The notes beneath the pieces were generated by a model. It saw nothing but the letters and a program-made list of their open reading frames with translations, was not told the DNA's origin and searched no databases. Both the position numbers and the translations under genes were made by a program. A stretch of 64,000 bases of DNA from Eudorina sp. 2006-703-Eu-15 (taxonomy: Eukaryota; Chlorophyta; Chlorophyceae; Chlamydomonadales; Volvocaceae): positions 682,001-746,000 of the forward strand of contig BDSI01000038.1 in NCBI GenBank assembly GCA_003117195.1, given 5' to 3'. Shown piece after piece: positions 23,877-36,200 of this stretch (position 1 is the stretch's first letter; each line of letters begins with the position of its first letter).

Positions 23877-24522
23877 ATGTAGAGGTTGGTGAGTTATTGT
23901 GAACGGACTGCCGTGGTGCGAGGAAGCAGGGCGCATGAGGCGTCCGGGTACGGCAGGGTACGGCACCGTCGGTCGGGAGGTGAAGCTGATGAGGCGCGCT
24001 TGCGCACCAACTTGTCAACTCCCGTAGTTCTGAATTTCCACGGGGCGTGTCCCTCTGCCGGGGCAGTGGTCTCGAGTCCTTGACCCACCCAGGCACCCAC
24101 CCACCGCGGGCCGGTCGAGGGTCTTCCAGTGCCCCAGCGCCCCTAGGTGAGTTGATTCTTCACGCAGGGTGCAGGGTTCCGATGCGAGTAGCCGGGGCGG
24201 AGCCCCGGCTGTTTCGGTGCAACACGGGTACTGTCATCTCTATCGGCCACTAGTGCGTACTTCGAACGGGTTGGTGTTGGGGGCGGGGCCAGTACGCTAT
24301 TTGGCGGGTTGTCAGGGATCGGATTGCCTGTGTGGAGTTTTGTGGATGGCCGGCGGGATCGGAGTGCCGGCCCTCGCCTCGTGTTGATCTTGTCTGCTGT
24401 AACGCATCACGGCAGTCGTGAACAACAAGACGGGCCAGGATGGGTCAGGATGGCGGGTCCGGTTTGTGAAAGCGTCCCTAAGCGCCCTGGGAACATTGTA
24501 TTGTTTAGATCTCCAATGTTCC

Positions 24523-24735
<213 letters not shown>

Positions 24736-27104
24736 GGTCGAGGAGACACAGTACGGGACCACAAGGGTGCCGTGCACCCGGGGCCTCTAGCCCCATCTAA
24801 AACGCGCCACGAGGTCAGGCACCAAGCCAGCCTGCCTTTATAAAGCCGATCACGGGGCCAACTCAAACAAAACCCCTACACGTTCAGCGCAACCAGCCGA
24901 AGGCCAGGCACACGGCAAAAGCAGACCACGCAACGGAGCGAGCACTATGCAGGTGGCACGGCTCCGATCCTCCTGGGAAAGCAGTCGCGGCCACGCGGTC
25001 CAACCAGTGCGTTCTTACGGTGCACAGGGCTGGGCAATCTGGCAGGTAAAGTACGCATAAAAGCACCATGAACCAGGCTGCCATAACCCTGCTTACTTAG
25101 AACGTCCTAGGTCAACACATGCGTCCACTGCCCCGCTAAACCCAACCCTCCCGCTATACACGAGCCTCCACGCTAGCCCGTCCTCCATTGCTCCATAACC
25201 CAACTCTGCTACCCATTCTCAACCTTCTGCTTCTTCCCGTGTGTGTGTATGTGTGTGTGTGTGTGTGTGCACAGCATGCGTGGCGGATGCGCACCGTGGT
25301 CTGTCAGGGTGCCTGTCTCCAGTGCCATCGGCCCTTCATACAGCGAGTCAGCCACGGAACAGCACGGAAGGACGGAAAATGGTATGCTACTATGCATCAA
25401 GAGTCTTCACCCGCTGGAAGTCAACACGCATCGCCGTACATTGCCAGGAATAACCGAAAACGGCTGAAACGGCCTGCCCCATGCGCCTGTATGCTGCCAG
25501 CTTGCTTTGCTTGGGCGCCGGCGCGTTCTACTTTGCAACCCATGGACGCTTTTCAGTGTTACGCGCTCATTTGATGATCGATTAGGTGTAACGGACGATT
25601 TGTATGTATCTCGACACGTCGTCATCAGCATCAACTGATCGTGATTTTGTTCGTCCGTTTGTTCGGACCCGTGCTGGGGACTCGTCAACCGCATACAAAC
25701 AAATCAAGAGTCCGCCGTACTGCAGCATGTTGATCTTGCTGTATTCGCAAAATGCATAAGGAGAGGATGGATGGGCATCTCATGCACCACATGTTACACA
25801 CACCGACAATGGGCTCGAAGATAGACCCTCGCACATTGACAAGCATTTTTGGAATGCATTCAATTGCACACAAGCCACATGTATGGAGGGAGCTGCAGTA
25901 ATAAGCGGACAGGTGTTTTGCCGTATTGCACGGGACAGCGATTTGACGAGCGGGAGTTGCATGTGACAATCCGGAGCGGCGTTCCTAGCATAAGACATAA
26001 ACCCATTTGATTGTTTACCTGGGCAAAATTCAAACGCCACCGCTACCTTGTTAATATCCTGCACTGCCTAGGTACGCAACTACTACTGCTGCCGCATCTG
26101 CTCCTGCTGATGTTCCTGCTGCTTGAATGAATAGTGTTTTAGCATGTCATCAATTGTCATTAGCGCATCACGAATGGGCAGGAATGGGTCGGCAACATGG
26201 CCCACGCTTGACATAGTTCTCTTTTCACGCGGTTAATGGATGCGTGGGCGGGTGCAATGTTAATACACGGCATGTAAGCAGCTAATCAACCAATGCGCCG
26301 GCCGAGGTACGTGCACCGCTGCCCTGTTCCGGGGCCGATGCAGGTCGCTGCCCGAGCGAGGTAGGCTCGCTGCCCACTTCCGTCAGCAGCACTCGATCCG
26401 GTGAGATCGATTGCTTGCGCACAGTACACGTGCTGTGCTGTCTTGGCACTATGGGCAGGACTGCGTGACTGCGACAACGGGCTGCGTTCGGCGGTAAATA
26501 AATGGACCGTACTATGCATTGCCGAGCGAATGGATGGACGGATTAACCTGGATCGATGGCTACATGCACCTTCCCACCCACAAGTTGTGCGATCAACGGT
26601 GGAGGACATAGGACCTGCATGCGTGCTTACATGAATGTAAATGATAAAATGGCCTCCCTGAAGCCCCTTGAAGCCCAACGCAGCAAAGCGACGCCACTTC
26701 GGCCGCCGCTACTTTGGCCGCCGCCGCTGCCACTTTGGCTGCCACCGCTTTGGTCGGAGCTGCATCCGGCGCCGCCGCTTTTGACACTTCTGCTGACAGC
26801 AGTGGGGCCCAGTAGGGCTTGACGCGTGACTGGGCAGCGGAAACAGTGTAGTCTCACCGCCAAACGCTCCATCATCCCCTCTGCCTCTGGGGCTGGATAC
26901 GGGGTGCTTGAGAAACCGCAGCTGCACCTGCTTGGCGCCCAACGCTGTACGTATCAAGGCCGCTACGCACGCCCACCTACCGCCGTCGTTGACGCTGGAT
27001 GGGGCACTGTGGCACGAGCCATGTTATTAAGTTGAAACTTACGGCGTAAGGCAACTTCGTTTGGCACCGTGTTTTACGTAAACCGTAATTATCATTAATT
27101 AATT

Positions 27105-27322
27105 AACCGTTACAAGGTGGACCCGTATCCCGACCGGGTGTTCAAACGGGCCCAGATAGCTCGTAGGTGCCTCGTCTCATCAACCCCTACCAAGGACTGC
27201 GCACCCATCCTCCATCACCCGCGGGGGGGTCACGCAGCCATACCGGCCACTACACCAGGTTACCAGCGCGCCAGGATTGCCTCTCCTGGAAACCGCGCCA
27301 GACCCGCCTAATCACACGGCGG
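27105..27322 (-). mobile_element. SINE-like element, copy A
   Basis: About 218 bp that match 29098-29317 in reverse complement, including GGCGGGTCTGGCGCGGTTTC, TGGCCGGTATGGCTGC and GGGTCCACCTTGTAACGGTT. A weaker similarity continues into a tRNA-like head (ATCCCCGTCCCC). No coding capacity. It ends in an AT-rich TTAATTAATT tract. Confidence 0.7.
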
Positions 27323-27359
27323 TGAGGGGACGGGGATTCCGGTCCAGCCAACCTGCAAG

Positions 27360-27382
27360 CCGACCGTAATGATTACGGTCGG
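27360..27382. repeat. Perfect 11-bp palindrome with 1-nt spacer
   Basis: Arms CCGACCGTAAT and ATTACGGTCGG around a single G. May be a terminal inverted-repeat remnant; sits between the SINE-like copy A and the shared motif at 27407. Confidence 0.6.
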
Positions 27383-27406
27383 TACTCCGTGACCATCTAT
27401 CACGGT

Positions 27407-27438
27407 GATCCCTTTGGGGTCCGCTGTAACGTTCATTC
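27407..27438 (+). repeat. Dispersed motif GATCCCTTTGGGGTCCGCTG, copy 1
   Basis: GATCCCTTTGGGGTCCGCTG followed by TAACGTTCATTCATTC. Matches 30145-30180 in reverse complement. Confidence 0.65.
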
Positions 27439-27589
27439 ATTCATTCATCTATCCACTTCCGTGTGCACCCAAATGCGTTTCGTCAATTCCATCAAAGACG
27501 TTTATCAATTTAAGTGCCCCAATAGTCCCAAACGAGTGCCGCCTGCAAGATGCCTGACGAGCCACCCAGAAATCACAAATTTACGGGTT

Positions 27590-27775
27590 TTGCCGTAAGA
27601 TTGCCCTACACAGATACCGTAAATGACATTACACCGTAACACCGTTAGATAACGGCATTTTTTGGGGGCTGGCCGTAATTACAGGAACCGTAAAACCGTA
27701 AATCGTAATACCATAAACCGTAGGTTACCACCCCTACAGCGTAACGGTTAATAAGTTATTAACCGTAGGTGAGAG
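27590..27775. repeat. CCGTAA-dense degenerate repeat tract
   Basis: About ten copies of CCGTAA or CCGTAG with variable AT-rich spacers in under 200 bp. Related TTACGG/CCGTAA words also lie at 27060-27110. Confidence 0.55.
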
Positions 27776-29037
27776 CTGATGAGCAAAGGCCTCTCGAGAT
27801 GCTGGGACAGCGCTTCGCTCGGTACTTAGAACAGGGGGCCGTCCATCGTATGTACGACACCTACGACAAACACCGGGCTCGCAGCGTGGGGCAATGCTCG
27901 TCCCATACGGCAATGATGCTGGTTAGTAGTGGTGTCAGGCAAGTCACGCGATAGCATGCAACACTGCGTGCACCCACGGACACCACGCACCATCCGTCAC
28001 AGCGAGAGCTGCATGTAGATAGGTCACTCCGTGCTGCTGCCCTGTCTCGTCTTTTTTCCCCGCGCACCCCACACGGTGCATCAGGGCCCAGATCATTGGC
28101 GCCGCCATGCATTTTTACTCCTGCAAGCGCTACCGGCCCCGTGCGCTTGATTAGAATGTGACACATACACGCGGTCATCGTCAGTGCTGACGGCACTGGC
28201 TGCGCGACCACGCAGACTTGGGCCGGCGTCCAAGCCGACCATGCTTGCTTGCCTGCCTGCATGCGGGACGGCGGAGGAGAGCTCATGAAAATTTGATCAG
28301 TCAAAGTCCGTCGCAACGAACAGAGCCCAGATTTATGTCTAAATCCCGGCCCACAAGCAGCCCATCCAGCCGCTTGCACGTCGCGACGGTTTCCTTGAAG
28401 TCAGCTGCTACTCGACGTCAGCGGACGTCGGGGACGCAACGGTCGACAAGCACAACGGCCGGGACTCGTCTGAAGCACAGCGAGAATAATGGAGCCTTCG
28501 GGTTACGGTACTGCGACATGGCGGCACCCGAGAAGCCTGCCAGGTGCCAGCAGGGCTGCTGCCGCCGTCCTTGCTTGCCGTTTTCTACGCAGGTGCTATG
28601 GGAACTTGTCGGCAGACCTCAATAAGTTCTTCACGATGCAAATCAACGTCGCCGCGCGCCTTCGAGCCATCGATCGATAACTGCCAACGGCAACCCAAAA
28701 CCCTGCCTGACGTCAAGGCATGTATTGGCTAATTGCTGCGATGGGCCTTAAGCATTACCCAAGTCAGGGGTGAAGGCATTATTATAAACGATGTCACAGC
28801 AGTGGACGTACCCCGCGGGTCATGCTCACCACACAAAGCATAAAATGAAAACCGCGCCCACTGCTGGACAGGCTCCGCAAGTGCACCGAAGCACACCCCG
28901 CACCCACGCTACCAGGGAATGAACCACCCCGTTCATGAGGACCCGCCATAGCCAGGAATAAAGACCGCCCAAGGAGAGTTAGCCACCGGGGCGCTTTTGT
29001 AATGACAACTACCTGGGGGGCCGGGGGGATGTCTACG

Positions 29038-29317
29038 TACTGGGACAGACACTGGCATTGCATCCAGCAACCCGCGGTTCAAATCCCGTCTCCTTCCCCG
29101 CCATGTGATTCGGCGGGTCTGGCGCGGTTTCCAGGAGAGGCAATCCTGGCGCGCTGGTAACCTGGTGTGTTGGCCGGTATGGCTGCATGACCATCCCCCC
29201 CCCGCGGGTGATGGAGGATGGGTGCGCGGCCGATGAGATGAGGCGCCTACCTACGAGCTGTCTGCTGGGCCCGTTGGAACACCCGGTCGGGACACGGGTC
29301 CACCTTGCAACGGCTAC
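29038..29317 (+). mobile_element. SINE-like element, copy B, with tRNA-like B box
   Basis: Full copy of the family. Upstream of the 29098-29317 body is GGTTCAAATCC (29075-29085), close to the RNA polymerase III B-box consensus, as in tRNA-derived SINEs. It ends GGGTCCACCTTGCAACGGCT and an AT-rich tail (AATATATATAACG). The tRNA fold itself is too degenerate to call a tRNA gene. Confidence 0.65.
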
Positions 29318-29833
29318 AATATATATAACGATAATGATGATGACCATGAAAATTAAAATAATACCGTAAAACAAAATGATAATAGTAATCTCAATAATCT
29401 ATAACCCTGGCAGTGTTGAGGGGCCAGGGACGACAGGGCACATTAAAGCTTATACATACGTCGCTGCCGCCACCGGCCCACCTCTGCCGGTTAGCCCACC
29501 CCGTTGGTGGCATTAGGTGGCGCGGGGCTTCGCTTGAGCATCCTTCGCCGCGTCACGACAACGTTGAGGCAACGGGCGGCGTAGGCGGCGTGGTCGTGTA
29601 TCATGGCGGCACATGCATACAGCACGCATAGCTTTGTGCGGCCTCGTTGGTCAGGCACGAACGCATAGTCACGTACGTAACACCCGCTTAATAAGCAGGT
29701 AGGTCTGCTTCTTACCGTATGGTTCCATCGATCAACCCCGCAAGAGGATGATGGCTAGCTTCTGCTGCTGTACGCTGGCTGCCGTCGACGAACATGGAGG
29801 CAGGTGTTCTGCGAGCTGTCGATGGTGCGGGCA

Positions 29834-29868
29834 TACGGGATACGGGTCCACCTTGTAACGGTTACATT
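29834..29868 (+). mobile_element. SINE-like element, 3' fragment
   Basis: ATACGGGTCCACCTTGTAAC and GGTTAC repeat only the 3' end of the family; a truncated or short third copy. Confidence 0.5.
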
Positions 29869-30144
29869 ACGATACGGAAGGGGTTGGCTACGCCACATAC
29901 GACACATTCGCTCCGTCCCTCATCATCTGCTCATCTGATTCCGCGGCCGTTCGGTACGTGTGATATAGTTTCCTACCCCAGCTAGCTACGGATGGGTCAT
30001 CAGGACTCGTGGTCATGCACGCACGGACGCCCATGCAATCCGCATCAGTAAGCGAATTTATGTAAAGCGGGCTAGCTATTATCGCGCTGTATGTATGACA
30101 TTATTATTGCATCTATGCATTCGTGGAAGCACGGTGGCCAGTTT

Positions 30145-30180
30145 GAATGCATGAACGTTGCAGCGGACCCCAAAGGGATC
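30145..30180 (-). repeat. Dispersed motif GATCCCTTTGGGGTCCGCTG, copy 2
   Basis: Reverse complement of 27407-27438, with one difference in the following CAACGTTCATGCATTC. Confidence 0.65.
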
Positions 30181-33100
30181 AACGGTGTATACCAGGGCAA
30201 GCCCCAGCATGCAGACCCCACCGACAAGGCCAGTTGTCATGTGCGTATAATCATTATGATACATACATAGGCTCGCCATAATGGTGTCGTACATGCTGCA
30301 TATGCGGCGAAGATCTGCCGCGGATGGGCATTCCGGTCATTTCCGGCTTATAATACATCCTCAGGTCGAAAGACTTGAGCTGCTGTAGAAGCTGTACCTT
30401 GCTGGCTTGGCGCCCACCTACCCGTCGACGAACGCAATTGCTTCGTTGCCGCACCGTGACGTGCGCACAACAAGCGAAACGGTATCAGGACGTAAACCCA
30501 GCGAGTACGAAACCAGCACAGATAGGTCCAGGAGTAGAACATGCTTTCATGCTTACTTCATACTTGTATACCGGCGAGCGTGATAGCAGCAGAAAGGAAC
30601 AAAAGGAAGTGCATATATGTATGTGAGAGGTAGGGTGTGCGTGTGCGTGTCTGTTTGTTTCGTGTCACAACACACGTAGGAGATACACATGCGGCAATCA
30701 ATATGAAGTGCATGAAATATATATGGGCTGATACCGAACCAGATCTATTTCACGGTTCGACTTCACGTCGCGGACGTCCGTCGCCACAGACTCAGCCGAC
30801 AGGCAGACACCGCCGTCGGCATTGGTCGGCACACGATTCGCGCGGCCGCCGCCAATGTCCGTTATGAAGATGAGCGGCCTTTCAATACCTACAAGGCATC
30901 AAACGGACAAGCAAAGTCTCTTGACCTCCAAGGATATTGGTTGACGCCAGATGTTTAAAGTGTTGATCTATCCACAGAAGGTAAAGACTCATTCGGACCG
31001 TCTAGAACCTAGGGTCCGTGGCGACTGAGGTCGCAGATTCGTGAAGCGACGACAGTGATGATAAAGTATTGGGGACGCGACATAAATCCAAGCGCTTCGG
31101 GGTTCTGGGTGTTATGTCATGTGCCGCCACGAGCAGTCTTCTTTCGTTTTGACGAAAATGGAGTGTACTGTGCTATGCTATCATGAAAACGATTGCTGGT
31201 GTTGACTGGGGAATCATTATTGTCTGTGACCTGCATACGGTTAGCTCTCCCGTCGATCATATGGCAAGATGAGTTTTTTAATTGGCTGTGATACTCCATT
31301 TAATATTATGTGTTTTGTAATCCTGTTACCAATTCACAAGCCATGGCGGTTGCAGACTGGGCGTTTTGATTAGCCGCTTCATCCCGTACTTCGGCTATTC
31401 CCGAATTCCGACATAATTCAGACACACAATTTTTGTTGGATTTTTCCACACAAACCTGCGATGCTAATGTACTGTATCAAATATGAGAGACTTGAAGGAG
31501 AATCATTCATGAAACGCCAGTGTGCAGGCGTACATCGGGTTTCGAAGGTACCGATGGCTAGTATAATATTGCATTTGAAAATATTGTGATGTCATGCACA
31601 TCTTGCTGACGTAAAAGCGATGTATGCACCTTTGCACGGTTAGGAGTTGAGTCTGGACTGTAAGAGCGAAGGAGAAGAGACGTGTCCACATCAACCCGCT
31701 AAATCTACATAATTTAACCTTTGCAAGCGCGATGTGTTGCGACACCGTTGGTGATGCATAGCCGTTGTCTCGATGTCGTGTTTACAGATGAAGCCGAAGT
31801 GGTTGCCTGTTCAATTATACCTAATACGTATTGTAATTATTTCTAATTTTCTCCTGTGCTTTGAGTTATATATTTCTGCTTGTTAGAGGCATTCGTCCAT
31901 TGTGTGACCATGCAAGGCATTCAGATTGCATGAAGAATTGAGCAAACGATGCATTTGCACAAAACAAACATTGTAAATCAAATGCAGCCGATGTCATGTG
32001 ACCTGACTGCCGCAGGCCGGTACGGGCGGACGACAAGCCTATTTATTAATCCAATCATTACTTTTGATCGCTTACTGACATTATACGGGTGCAATGAAAT
32101 GAACATTTGTGACTTTCATTGACAGAACAACAAAGGAATCGCGACTACTCCCAGACGGAGGCACAGTACGGGTCAACTAGTAAAGGAGCGCTAACAATGA
32201 ATAGATCACGTAGAAGGGCATATCGTTCTCTGCAATGCGATGGCGCTTTCACTTGTCAGCCCGTAAGGGCATCCTAGCCGTGTGCTGAGTGGAGGATACT
32301 TGAGGAGGACATAGCCGCACAACACCTTCCATTGCTCAAAGAGCTCTAAATACTCGGAATGGTGAGCAGTTTCCATAGCAAGGTTTTGGTCAGCGACGTA
32401 CGGTGTGTATTTGCACACACGGCGGTAGACGAGACCTGGCGGTTGATGTATGCAACTTTTTGTTAACGAAACGGCCATTGCATTACCAATATTGCATAAT
32501 GGTGCTGCATAGTCTAGGTGTATGCCGCAAGCAGGCCATTCACCGTTGCAGACGTGATTTCTGACTGGACGATGTTTGTGTGCTTCCTTCAAAATTTGGC
32601 GCTCTGGTTGGAACACGTGTTATCAGTTTGTCACTGCAGCTTGTGGGGTAAGCGGGCAAGGCGGTACATGCACGGCTAAGAGGATCTCATTATTTATGTG
32701 TTCTCCTACACGTTATTACTTTATTCACATCTAAAGGTAACAATTTTGTACTGTCTGCGCGTTCTTTGTGACAGTGTGGCCCCTTGCATACAGTTATGTG
32801 TCTCGTTAACAACAGCCTGGAAAATGTGTTTTTTGAGGTCCTTGTATGCGGCTGTATAAAAGTTCTATATTTAACCGTGATTGATTTGACTCCTGAATAA
32901 GAGCTGAGTTTACGTCGTGGCCGTGGCCCCAAAAATGGGCGTTGTTCTTGTCACGTAGTCATTCTGTATTTGTGACGGCACACCCAGCGGTACGCTTCCT
33001 TGCAAGTCCGCAACCGCAAACATCAGCACATAGCAAACTACCGAGCGCCACAACTCCGTTTTTGCATAACCGGAAAGGCTACACCTACCTGCTTGAACCC

Positions 33101-33278
33101 CAAAATATCGGGCGCGCGCCTAAGCTGTAGTTGTCACGTGGCTTGCAGCCTGCACCGCTTGCGCCACGTGCGGGCTTAGCGCTCCCTGCGGAAGCTCTCC
33201 ACCATCCACACACACCCCCACACACCCTCTCTCCCTCCCTTTTCATCCCTGAACGGACTGCCCGTGTTCCCTCCGCAG

Positions 33279-36200
33279 TGTGATCCCACCGACTCAGATC
33301 TCTTCCTGGACAGCTCCCAGCTCTCCATCACGAGCGAGGAGCCCCCGCCGCTGCACCGCCTCTTCGTGGGCTCGGTGCCCAGGACTGCTGTCGAGGCGAC
33401 CCTCCGAAGCTACTTCGAGCAGGTAGGCAGGGCCCTGGGCCTGGCCTGGGTGGCGGCCTGAGGGTCGAACGAAACCGGCGGTCACGTCCGGGACCCCTCG
33501 ACCGCTGGCTGCCCTTGCTGCAAGCAGGCGGCAGCCAAAGCAACCACCGAGTCAGCGTCTCAGCGACAATCGCGACAGAGGATTGCTTGCTGCTCGCTGT
33601 CACGCACAGCGACTCCAGGTACCCGTTGTGTTGCTCATCCCGTTGTGTGCACGGGGCCGCTAAAGCCCCGTCTCACGTACGGCGGCGCCGCCGCAACGCA
33701 TACCTACAGGAGGATGCGTTGGTATGGACCCAACCAGCGCCCGAACGAACGGGGCACTGGGGTACGTGCCTGCGCCCGGGGCCGTTGGGGCGACCGACCC
33801 ACTACTCGACGGTCTCGGAGCGCCCTCGCTTGGGGGTCGAGGCCTGCAGCGCACCCAGTCCGAAAACTTCGAATGCATGTCTGGGGAGGCGTGCTGGTGC
33901 TCGCTGCCGTACCCGGCTGAATGTCGTTCAACCGTCGTTCAACCGCCATGCGCATTCTCGTCCTTCGTTCACTGCCTTGTCGCCTGACGTGCGTGGCGTC
34001 ACCGCCCTGCCCGCCCTTCCCTTGCCCCCCTGACCTGAACGATCCCCGCCGTTTCAGTGCGGAGTGGTTCGCGATCTCGCGATTCTTCGGGACCGCTCCT
34101 CGGGCAAGTCGCGTGGCTGCGCCTTTGTGAGCTATTTGGAGCAAGAGGAGGCCGAGGCGGCCATAGCAAAGTTTGACAGGCAGTTATTACTGCCCGGCTC
34201 CCAGACACCGTTAGAGGTGGGTGGCGGGATGAAATGTAGCGCGGCCGAGCTGCTCGTATGGCAGTTGTGAATAGCCTACTCTGCTACAGTTACCGACCTG
34301 AGCTGTTGGGATCCATTTGCCGCACCGCGCTGTGTTGTGGCGGGATGTGCACCGGCCCGGCCGTGGAAGCCTCTAACCTATCCCGCCCAGCCCCTCCGAC
34401 TGATGGTATCTACACAGTGTGTGCGGCTGGGTCTTGCCCCCGGCTGGTCACCGCCCCATTCGGGTCCCCCTCGGCGTGCGTTGAATGTCGTTGACCGCCC
34501 TTTGATCGACCCCGCTTCGATGTTTGGGGTACCCCGCCCCCGTCCCCCCGGTGCAGGTCCGCTTCGCCAAAAACCATTCGTACGTACAAGCGGGGAGCGG
34601 GCCCTCGGGGAACAAGCAGCTTTTCTTCTCCCGCGTCCCGCTGGGCCTCAAGGTGCGACTGCTATTGCTGCTGGAACTGCCGGTTGCTTCAGGCCCTGCG
34701 CACAAACAGATGGAGAGGAGGGCGGCAACCAGGGGGCGACAACGCGTGCGCCGCCCTGTCGGTATGCCTGCCGACTGCTTGTAATCGGAGGTGCTACTGC
34801 CCCATACATACATTTTACACCCAGGAGGCGCAGGCTGGTGTGCTGCTGGCTGGTGTGCTGCTGCTGTTGTCTTAAACAGCCTGCGCGCTCTCGCAGTTAC
34901 AATGTAGTACGTACTATGTAGTACGTAGATAGCACGCAGTACCTCGTTCTTAGCACGTAATACCTCTCTGCTCGGCACTCGCTGACGGGGCGGACGAGGC
35001 TTTCCTCTCGCTTCCCCCTGCCTGCTGCATGCTCGGCGGATGACGCGTAGGCCAGCCCTCTCCAACTCCCTCCCTCCCTTCCTTACTACCCACGGACCTA
35101 CATTTATGTGACATGCATGCTATGGTTGGTTCGTCATTCCTCGTGCAATCTCATTGTACTGCTTGCCGCACGCGCAGGAGGACGAAATCCTGCCTCTTTT
35201 TGAGGCGTGCGGCGAGGTTGAAAGCATCAACATCTTCAAGTGCCGACGGTCGGGGCGGAGCAAGGGCTGCGGCTTTGTCGAGGTACGTATGTACGGCTGA
35301 GGGTACGGGAGACGGAAGATTTCGGACATTCCGAGGCATCAACAGAGGATGCAAACATGCATGCCCCCGACCCGAATCTAGAAAGCACACCCCAGATTTC
35401 ACTTGGCTGGCGGGGATTAACGGGCCCTTCATCACGGAGGGCATCGCCGCCCTGCCTTTGGCTGGGTGCGTTGGTGGTACTGCATGGAAGGGCGCTTACA
35501 CTGTGGGGCAGCAGCCAGCAGGGCCTTGGACACATGCAAGTGCAGGTGCGGGTGCGGGTGCGGGCAGTGCTTCCCGCAATTTCCCGCCGCAGTGTTGGGG
35601 GTCCGAAGCCGAACACATGACATAGCCCTAGAGTATTTGTCCATCACCCGCAGCTACCTGCGAAACTAGTTCACCCAAACTACTTCGACATTCAATCTTC
35701 AGTTCACCACTCCCCCGGCTCCTTTAACCCCTCTTCCCGCCCTCACATGCTCGTACATACATATCGTACAGGTGTTTAATGAGAAGCCCACCCGTACATG
35801 TGTTTAATGAGAAGCCCACCCGTACATGTGTGTGCAGATGCGTACCCGCGAGGCCGCCATCGACGCCATGGAGCAACTGGACGAACGGCACGTCTTTGAT
35901 GTGGGTTACGCAACCGCGCGGCCGTTGCGGCGTGCGATCGTGTGCAGTTGGTCGTCGGTTGTTGGCTGGATGGTTCGTTGATTGATTGGTTGGTTGGTAG
36001 GTTGGTTGACTTTCTTTTGCATCCGGCTGCTGCTGCCGGTGCCTTGATGATGTTGGTGGGTGCTGAAGGCTTCCGTCTGTGTTGGGAGGCGAGTATGGGA
36101 CTGGCTCCAGGCTGGAGCCAGTCCCATACTCGCCTCCCAACACAGACGGAGCCTCCAGGGTACAAGGAAGGCAATACAGTCCAGAGACCCTTGTCGGCCC

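Noticed and set aside
29038..29100. tRNA gene at the B-box-like sequence
   Set aside because: The T arm does not pair properly, no D arm or acceptor stem fits, and the sequence continues as a repeated element.
33264..33278. Translation start for the RRM gene just before 33279
   Set aside because: Only a GTG is present and the CCGCAG before 33279 is a good acceptor, so the start is in an upstream exon.
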